From Cyclostephanos tholiformis (Eukaryota; Bacillariophyta; Thalassiosirophyceae; Thalassiosirales; Thalassiosiraceae): a stretch of DNA of 36,192 nt. Below are positions 29,660 through 36,192 of this stretch, piece by piece; within the stretch, counting starts at the first letter, position 1; the number at the start of each line of letters is the position of its first letter. The stretch is taken from assembly GCA_036939975.1 (NCBI GenBank), contig JALLPB010000022.1:1-36192 (forward strand). The letters are read 5' to 3'. Position numbers and translations under genes: made by a program. The notes below the pieces were generated by a model. The model had not been told where the DNA came from. It did not search any database and was given only the letters and a program-made list of their open reading frames with translations.

Positions 29660-32379
29660 ATGTCGACCAAGGGCGAGACCACCGTCGGCACCGGTTCCTC
29701 CCGGTCGGCCCTACCATTGAAGCTATCCCAGCTTCAGAATTTCTGCAAGCGCGATCCAGCGGGGTACAGGGAGGATTACGACGCCCAATCCCGCCGTCTC
29801 GTATCGCTCGTGGGGATATTGCTATTTTCCCCTAACGCCGATCCGAGCCCGAGCCTCGTGGAGCTAGTGCAATTCATGGCCGCGGTGAGCTCTAGCAGCT
29901 ATAAGGGCGAGGAAAGCGACAGGATCGCAGCCCTGTTGATGGATTTGCTCGTCGGGAGCAGCAGTGGCACCGGCGGCGGCAACGTCAACGGCAACGGAGG
30001 CAACCTCGTCGCCGCGCCGCTTCTGCAGTCCACCCTGCCGTTGTCCGCCCTGCAGCTCCATCGCGACGTACGCAAGGCATGCGTTTCTGCGTTGATATTG
30101 ATGAGGAACAAGGGCGCCGTGCCCCCACTTAGTTTGCTCCAGCTCTTCTTCCAGCTCATGGCGGTGGTGCCGGATAAAAACCTTCGCGAGTGCTTGTACC
30201 ATCACATCGTCAACGACATTCGCAACATCAACAAGAACGGTCGGCGCGACGAGAAGTTGAATCGCACGATACAGTCGTTCTTCCATCGCATCGTATCCGC
30301 GAGCGCGAACGAATCCTTTCCGGGGGGGGAGGATTCGCCGGCCGATTACGCCGCGAAGCGAGCGGTGCAAATGACGTGCGATCTGTACAGGCGTAACGTG
30401 TGGAACGACGAGAGATCCGTGCATATCCTAGCGAGCGCCGTCGCATCGCCGAATTCGAGTGTCATGTCCCGAGCGCTTAGGTTCTTCCTCAACATCGAGG
30501 AGGCGATGGCGCTCGACAAGAGATCCACCGACGAGGCGGCGTGGGCGGGGGCGAGCGAGACCATCGACCTGCACCTGCATTCCAAGAAGACCAAGGCGAA
30601 GATGCGCCTCATATCGAAGCAGATCAAAAATCGACAGAGGAAGCAGCACGAGAGGGAGGGATTGATCGTCACCCAGCGCGAGGACAAGGGCGTGGAGGCG
30701 TCGCAGAAGCTATTCCCGGCCATAGAGCTATTGAATGATCCGCAGGGACTGTGTGAAATCATATTGAAGCGCTTCCGTAGTTCGGGAAGCAACACGTACA
30801 AGTTCGAGGTAAAGATGCTAATGTTGAACTTCGTGACACGCGTCGTCGGTAATCACGAGTTGATACTCCTCCCACTGTATTCCCTCCTTCAACGGTACAT
30901 GGGAGGACATCAGCGCGACGTCACGGCGATACTTGCGTACGCCGTTCAATCGTGTCATTCGTATGTCCCCCCCGAGGAGGTGCACGGTATATTGAAGACA
31001 ATATCGCACAATTTCATAACCGAACGGTGCTCGGGGGAGCAAATGGCCGTTGGAATAAACGCCGCGCGCGCAATATGCGCTCGGGTGCCGTCCGTCCTGT
31101 CGGTAGAAGAAGACGATGTCGACGGCGGCAAGAGCACCTGGGACGTGGAGGCGTTTGTGCGCGATTTGGCCGGATATGCCAAGCACAGGGATCGATCCGT
31201 GTCTATCGCGGGGCGAGGGTGGGTCAACTTCATCCGCGAGGTTTACCCCTCGCTGTTGCAGGGGAAGCATCGCGGCCTGGTCGGGGCTGGGCTGCATCGC
31301 GCCGGCGAGAGGCCCCTGCGGTATGGCGAGGTGCGGGCCGCGAGTGGCGTGGAGGGCGCGGACTTGTTGCTAGCGTACGAAGCATCGAAAAAAAGTGCCC
31401 AGGAGTCGCGTGATGGCGAAGGAACGCAGGGTCAGGATGACGACGATGATGGATGGGTCGAAGACGAAAGTGATGGAGAAGGAGAGGGGAATGATGAAGG
31501 CGAATGGGTTGATGTTGACTCTGATGACGACGATGGCGATAACGCCGTAGATAGCGATGGGGAGGAAGAGGACAGCGACGAAAACGGATGGGTTGATGTA
31601 GACTCTGGAGACGAGGAGGACGAAATTGATACTACCGACGACGATGTTGATGGAGACGAAAGCGATGGGGATGCTCCTAATTTAGTTTTACTCGGAAATG
31701 ACGGTGACGAGGAAGCCACGGGGAAGCAGGTCGAAAAGGAACAAGTGGAACCAATAGATCTGTCGAATATGTCCGACAAGGACCGTGCCAAGGTACAACA
31801 ACAAGTATCCTCCACGCGTATATTCACGACTGCCGAATTTGCTAAGATGCAGAAATTAGTCGAGCGCCAACAAAAGGCCCGTCGCGATCCTCGTCTGGCC
31901 GCGAAGCTCAAACGGGCCAAGGCCAAGGGGGAGGAGTTCAACGACATGAGCGATGACGATAGCGATAATTCGGATGGTGAAGATATCCATATCAAAGGAG
32001 CCGTGAATGCCACAGATATCATGGCGGAGGCCAAGAGGAAGAGGATGAGCAAGGCCGAGAAGTTGGAGAAGATTATTGAAGGTAGACAGAAGTGGGAGGC
32101 GAAGGTAAGCGTTGGCACCATGAGTTTTAGTAATAGCTCTTTGTAGGTTTTCATCAAACGCATATCCGTCTGATCTATCTTATGCTACTACCACAACAGG
32201 AGCGTCCTGGTGGATCAACAAACATTGAAAAGAAGAGGAAGAAGAACTTCGTCATGTCCAAATTCGCTTGGGGCACAAGGAAGAAAGCTGGAGAAAAGAA
32301 CACTGCGAAACAGGGCAGGGCGAAGGACAGCAAACTGAAAGATGGACGTGCGGCCAAGAAGCGCCGCAGAAAGTTTTAG
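29660..32379 (+). CDS. SDAD1: SDA1 60S ribosome biogenesis protein
   Basis: Exons 29660-32104 and 32200-32379 join in phase 0 (donor GTAAGC, acceptor CAACAG, 95-base intron) to give 874 residues. The N-terminus LPLKLSQLQNFCKRDPAGYREDY matches SDA1's L-LPQLQNLIKRDP-SY. FRSSGSNTYKFEVKMLMLNFVTR, GNHELILLPLYSLLQRY and HSYVPPEEV follow, the most conserved part of the family. An Asp/Glu-rich stretch (about residues 590-690) and a Lys/Arg-rich C-terminus (RKKNFVMSKFAWGTRKKAGEK...AKKRRRKF) are also typical. SDA1 is a nucleolar factor for 60S maturation and export. It is longer than human SDAD1 (687 residues) because of the acidic expansion. The first 1.7 kb is GC/CpG-rich, the rest is not. Confidence 0.93.
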
Positions 32380-32718
32380 CATCCCAGTTGACCCATCAAC
32401 TCTAATCTGAGAATTATCAGACTTGGATAACACCATGCATCGTCTGAGATCTAATGACTTAAAGCTTAAACTCAGTTTTGTTAATCCCTGAAACCATATT
32501 TAGGTGGTCATTATTGTAATTCAAAACTATCACATCTTTTCCATTGAGCCCAATTCTATCATGGCTGCACTATGCCTTCGTATTGTTCCGCAAATAATTC
32601 ATGAATACAAAGAATGAATATCAGACTCATCTCATATTATGAAAATGTGCATTGGAGTTGAGGGAATAGCGAGAGAATGATGAGAAATGAATGTCGTGGA
32701 GGTTGTATTGAAAAAATG

Positions 32719-32817
32719 TAGACCCCATGTCTAGGTCTAGACCCTATGTCTAGACCCCTAGACTTAAGGTCTAAGCTTAGACATGGGGTCTAGGTACACG
32801 CTTCGACATGGGGTCTA
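32719..32817. repeat. Fold-back array of TAGACCCCATGTCTA units
   Basis: TAGACCCCATGTCTA at 32719-32733 and TAGACCCTATGTCTA (one change) at 32738-32752 are in direct orientation. The reverse complement TAGACATGGGGTCTA is at 32778-32792, and GACATGGGGTCTA at 32805-32817. Two left arms can therefore pair with two right arms around a centre with TAGACTTAAGGTCTAAGC. The whole is 99 bases and could extrude as a cruciform. Confidence 0.9.
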
Positions 32818-32836
32818 GAGAGTATGTAGGTACTCT

Positions 32837-32863
32837 ACAATACTATTAGTACAATACTATTAG
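32837..32863 (+). repeat. 13-base direct repeat
   Basis: ACAATACTATTAG occurs at 32837-32849 and again at 32851-32863, separated by a single T. It lies just inside the candidate left end of the transposon and may be a transposase binding repeat or simple duplication. Confidence 0.85.
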
Positions 32864-32907
32864 CTGTTCGCACTTAACAAAAAAGCTACTATCTCTTTAT
32901 TGGCCCG

Positions 32908-32935
32908 GTTTGTAGCCAAAATTTTGGCTACAAAC
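32908..32935. repeat. Perfect 28-base palindrome
   Basis: The left half GTTTGTAGCCAAAA is followed directly by its exact reverse complement TTTTGGCTACAAAC, with no spacer. Perfect palindromes of this length are unlikely by chance in 36 kb. It lies between the SDA1 3' end and the transposase stop. Confidence 0.95.
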
Positions 32936-32946
32936 TGAGGGTAAAA

Positions 32947-32954
32947 TAGGTAGG
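32947..32954 (+). promoter_or_regulatory. TAGGTAGG octamer in the transposon left end
   Basis: Fourth exact copy of the octamer seen in this window, here not next to a gene start. This weakens a purely promoter-linked reading of the motif. Confidence 0.2.
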
Positions 32955-32990
32955 TGTGATTTCTTGTAAAATTTCATCTAGTACTACGTC

Positions 32991-33012
32991 CCACGTACAT
33001 ATGTACGTGGGA
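32991..33012. repeat. Perfect 22-base palindrome
   Basis: CCCACGTACAT is followed directly by ATGTACGTGGG. It is flanked by ACGT on the left and ATGT on the right, extending the symmetry imperfectly. It contains two CACGTAC half-sites. Confidence 0.9.
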
Positions 33013-33255
33013 TGTACCGGCAAGCTGGTTTTTGGCGGGAGCCCAAAATCCAGGAGTGCGTGGACCATTTATTTGGCTCACACCATGGTCCTCTGCCGCT
33101 CATGTACGTAGTGCGGCATGTAAATGTAGAATTAATACATAATAAAAAATGCCATCCTAATCCTTATCATGCTGGCAATCTAAATCTACGTTAGTTTGTT
33201 AAAATTCCTATTTTCCTAAGAGTTTTGCTGACTCGCACATTCTCACTCCGTGAAA

Positions 33256-35924
33256 TTATATCTCGCAAATTGGACATAGATTCACGTTGCAGACCAAACA
33301 TCGACGCACATTTGCTCTCTGGTTGTCATCAAAATTGTGTGTATATTGAAAAAGACAATACTGGCAATGAATGCTGGTGACTGGCAGTGACGCGTGTCGG
33401 AGCCCATCGTGACGCTTTGGCCAAGGCTTGTTGGTCTGAATCCCATTCCGGGTCATCTTTGTGGGCGCTGTTGTGCTCAAGTAGTGCTGATGGCAAGTAT
33501 CGCAATCAAGGTCAACCTCCTCTTCTTTTTTAGTTTTGTCGACTGAGTTGAACAACAACAATGACTTCGTTGAGTCAATTGATTGATCGTCCATCCCCTC
33601 GAGACTCAATAGATGTGAAATTGTTTGACCGGGGAAAATAAGGTCATAAACCAACTCCGTCATGAACTCGAGGTGAGTCCACTTCTTCGGCATTCCCCCC
33701 CTTGCCCCACTTCGTCTCCGTGCATTGGCTCGCTTACCTTTCTCCTCATCATACATACTGTCGTACATTTTAAATGCGTTCACTCCTGCAACTCCAATCC
33801 CCCAGATGAAAAATGCCCACCACCACTTCCGGTTCCTCATCCAGTGGTCTGGACGGTACTGGTTCTGGAGCTGGTCGGCAATATCTGCTCCATTCATGTT
33901 CTGATTGTAGACGTCAATGAAATTGATGCGTAGGTGGCCAAATTCACGGATGTCCCTATGGACGGCCGACCAAACCTTCCTCTTCTTCACCACCCAGTAC
34001 ATGCTCTCCTCGGTGGTAGAGAGCATGTGAACTGGCTTCGTGTCGTACACAGAACAAGCAAACAAATCTGGGCAGTCGACAGAGTTCACTAATCTTACGG
34101 CTGCTGTACGCCCCCTCAGTTTCATCGCCTCCTTTACATTCTTCTCCTCCAATTGCCTCACTTCCTCACAATGCCGTGTGCCAGCGCCTTCGCCATGTAG
34201 AGAGCAGTGAACAACTTCCTTGAGTTGAAAAGGTTGTCCATAAAGATTCTCGACCAGCTATTTGGAAGACGAAGAGCAAGCCAAATAACACGCTGGGCCA
34301 TAGGCGATAGATCAGGAATCTTGTCCTTGAACTCTTTGGGGAGAGGGGGGGGGTCGCCATGGCGAAAGTAGAAGGAGAACATGTAGCCATTGTCGCAGAC
34401 AGCATCACACTGAAAGCCATTACCCTCCTTCTTGTAGGAGATGCGGAGCTTCAGACCGCTCCGTCCTTGAAAGCCAAGAGTCTGCTCGTCAATACTAATC
34501 CACTTCCCTGGAATCCACATCTTGGCTGCATTCTTGTTGAGCTCATCAAGGAGACGCTGGATCTTCCATAGAGGATTCCTTGCTGTCTCCTTCCTTCCAT
34601 CTTCGCGAAAATCAAACAGACACAGGAACCGTCGGAAGTGCCTCCACCGCCGGATTCCTTGGATCGAACGCCGTCCTTGGGGGAGCTGCTTATCCATTGC
34701 CCGCGCAATGAAATCATTGCCAAATATAATGTGTGGTTCAAACCATATGTCAATCCTAGGGCGAGGGGATAGGCCATTCAGAAACAGCAAACCAATCATC
34801 CTGTACATCTCTGCTTGGTCAAATGGTTTGAAGTCTCGGTAGACAGAGCCACCAAAACCTGCTCCCTCTGCTGCTGCTCGAGCATTGGTTGTGTTTACCA
34901 GGCAAGATCTGGGTGTCAAAGAAGTATTTTGGATGACATTCTCTGATACAATCTGGCAGGAGTTTTAGGGTGGCGGGAGAAATATGTCCTCTTTCAGATG
35001 CTTGTAGATTTGGAGTCTTGGATGCAAACTCGGGCCGACGGATCTTGTCCTCATCATTACAGCAGTATTGGAACCTGGGGGCGCCAACTGCATTCTTGGG
35101 GTTGGTAGGTCCGTAGAATCCCTCTTTGGCACCATGAAGCATATCAATTCCGGCAACGGCAGGGGCAGGATCAGGATTCAGAATTACCCAACGAGGTAGA
35201 GATGCATCGATCGTCCCCACTCTCTTCCTGTTATAGAAAGAATCACTGTCAACCCAATCGATACAATGGATTGTCAAGTCTCTTATCCGCTGGAACAGGG
35301 CAGTCTTATTGCCAGAGGAGTTCAGGGCAAGGTCCTTGCATATCCCCTTCAACGTAGCGGCGGTGCTCTTCTTATTGATCAACACACTCTCAAAAATACC
35401 CCCCCCCTCTTCTTCATCTACATTCCCCTCCTCCCCCTCCACTCCAATATTTGACAGAAGATAGTCAATCCCAGTAACCTCCTCAACCGGATCTGAAAGA
35501 TTAAATGCCAACAGCTGTTCCATTGCATTCTCCTCAGCAATTTGAGTAATAATATTCTCCGCCTCGTATCCCCATTTGCCGGACTCATCCCCCGAGAGAT
35601 ATTCATTATCTTTGCTGTAGGGGCGAGCGAAATCAGGGAATTTATGTTTTGGGACATTGCCTTTCCTGGGGGTCTTGTTGGCTTCATCAGCAAGTGTTGC
35701 ATTGCCTGATGATGCTGTCGCAGCATTCGTGATAGACAAAACACTGCTGCCGGCCTGCACAAAGATTTGCTGGGGGGGGGGGGAGTTGTGGATGCCCCAG
35801 CTGCAGACGCCTCACCAGCTGATGGCCAAATTTGGCCGTCCCCACCCCCAGCCCTATGTACAACTGGTGCGACGTTCGGGGGGGATGATATGGCCGGCGT
35901 GCCATTGTGCGACAACGTTTCCAT
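33256..35924 (-). pseudogene. PiggyBac-like (DDE_Tnp_1_7) transposase with N-terminal SAP-like motif, frame-broken
   Basis: The coding content runs from METLSHNG at 35924 to the stop at 33256 but in three successive frames, broken near the C12 run at 35772-35783, between about 34890 and 34935, and at about 34160. The catalytic Asp residues of piggyBac elements are all visible: ISIDEQT, FMDNLF and NGADIADQL. A cysteine-rich domain (CDTCHQHY; HCQYC...CLVC..CPIC) closes the protein, as in piggyBac. Upstream, 35367-35263 codes LKGICKDLALNSSGNKTALF, a good match to the SAP DNA-binding helix-extension-helix. The N-terminus is Pro/Gly-rich. The catalytic core is well preserved apart from the breaks, so inactivation is recent or the breaks are sequence errors. 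There is no sign of introns at the break points. Confidence 0.85.
35772..35783 (+). repeat. G12 homopolymer at a transposase frame change
   Basis: Twelve Gs (Cs in the coding sense, encoding a proline run). The N-terminal frame (start 35924) and the SAP-containing frame meet here, so a one- or two-base length change in this run restores or breaks the frame. It is a likely sequencing or replication slippage site. Confidence 0.8.
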
Positions 35925-36139
35925 TGTGTCGCTGGTGGATCCGGAGTGTTTTGTGTTGTGGGGGAAGTTGGTTTGCCGTAGAGTCTACGTACTCTATGGT
36001 ACAACAATTTCAGAATCAAACTTGCAAAATTGATGACAAACGTCAGAAGAAATTTGGAGTTGTGGCAAATGAAAGGTTTTGCGCCAACTGATTTTTAATT
36101 AGGAAGACTCTGTCCTCTTTTAACAAGCAAATAACCCAG

Positions 36140-36164
36140 AGAAAGCTGAGAATCTCAGCTTTCT
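36140..36164. repeat. Perfect 12-base hairpin at the right edge
   Basis: AGAAAGCTGAGA (36140-36151), a single A, then TCTCAGCTTTCT (36153-36164). The stem is perfect. It lies outside the candidate transposon end; neighbouring sequence is AT-rich and no gene is visible up to 36192. Confidence 0.9.
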
Positions 36165-36192
36165 TTATGTGTTATTAGTTTGTGGTGTCAAA

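Larger units (their letters stand above)
32380..33255. other. Intergenic region with fold-back repeats and palindromes
   Basis: 876 bases between SDA1 and the broken transposase. 32380-32700 is plain AT-rich DNA in which I see nothing. From 32719 on there are, in order, a TCTAGACC-type fold-back array, a 13-base direct repeat, a 28-base palindrome and a 22-base palindrome, each listed separately. No gene is supported; a small open frame at 33012-33194 looks like chance. Confidence 0.6.
32819..35995 (-). mobile_element. PiggyBac-like DNA transposon relic with candidate inverted ends
   Basis: AGAGTATGTAGGTACTCTAC at 32819-32838 matches, in inverted orientation, the 18 bases at 35978-35995 with one mismatch and a 2-base indel. 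The pair brackets the entire transposase frame set (33256-35924). The ends are inferred, since no TTAA target duplication sits next to them; they may be subterminal repeats instead. The interior left end holds a direct repeat and two palindromes. Confidence 0.5.

Noticed and set aside
32719..32863. CRISPR-like array
   Set aside because: Units are few, inverted as well as direct, have no regular unique spacers, and the genome is eukaryotic.
34150..34170. Programmed -1 frameshift joining the two transposase frames
   Set aside because: No slippery heptamer of the usual kind and no obvious downstream structure; a point indel is simpler, especially as two other breaks exist.
36140..36164. Rho-independent terminator
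   Set aside because: The stem-plus-T-rich look fits superficially, but the organism is a eukaryote and no gene ends there.

Overview
The window is nuclear DNA from a eukaryotic, plastid-bearing alga, most likely a diatom or a close stramenopile. The evidence is compact genes with short GT-AG introns (mostly 74-126 bases), eukaryote-only families (crooked-neck splicing factor, exportin, EFL1, SDA1, sideroflexin), a Tic22-like plastid import protein with a signal-peptide-like leader, and an SF-assemblin. The diatom assignment is inference; the eukaryotic assignment is firm. I see no operons, ribosome binding sites, tRNA, rRNA or CRISPR.

Layout: exportin-5-like (+, 337-5031); SDR/epimerase-like (-, 5127-6326); SF-assemblin (+, 6554-7454); RlmN-type radical SAM rRNA methylase (-, 7557-9491); EFL1 ribosome-maturation GTPase (+, 10040-13749); BSD-domain protein (-, 13843-14837); HscB co-chaperone (+, 15090-15816); crooked-neck-like splicing factor (-, 16322-18592); Gfo/Idh/MocA oxidoreductase (-, 19091-20378); sideroflexin (+, 20962-22643); unknown 245-residue protein (-, 22803-23540); Tic22-like (+, 23944-25179); large PDZ protein (-, 25368-29308); SDA1 (+, 29660-32379). 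The right end (about 32.7-36.2 kb) is a broken piggyBac-like transposon with an N-terminal SAP-like motif, next to an unusual cluster of palindromes and fold-back repeats.

I resolved 18 introns by matching reading phase across GT-AG junctions; exon coordinates are in each entry. Genes alternate strand almost perfectly, giving tight convergent ends (93-190 bases in most cases) and short shared divergent promoters. Several genes serve ribosome biogenesis or RNA handling (RlmN, EFL1, SDA1, exportin-5-like, crooked neck), but they are not otherwise linked. GC- and CpG-rich blocks cover the 5' halves of several genes and fade toward their 3' ends. Long mononucleotide runs sit in introns and intergenic DNA, one interrupted by an assembly gap of 7 Ns.

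I did not find a clearly new multi-gene system. The most novel material is the SAP-piggyBac relic with candidate terminal repeats, the palindrome cluster beside it, a recurrent promoter octamer, and two uncharacterised proteins.
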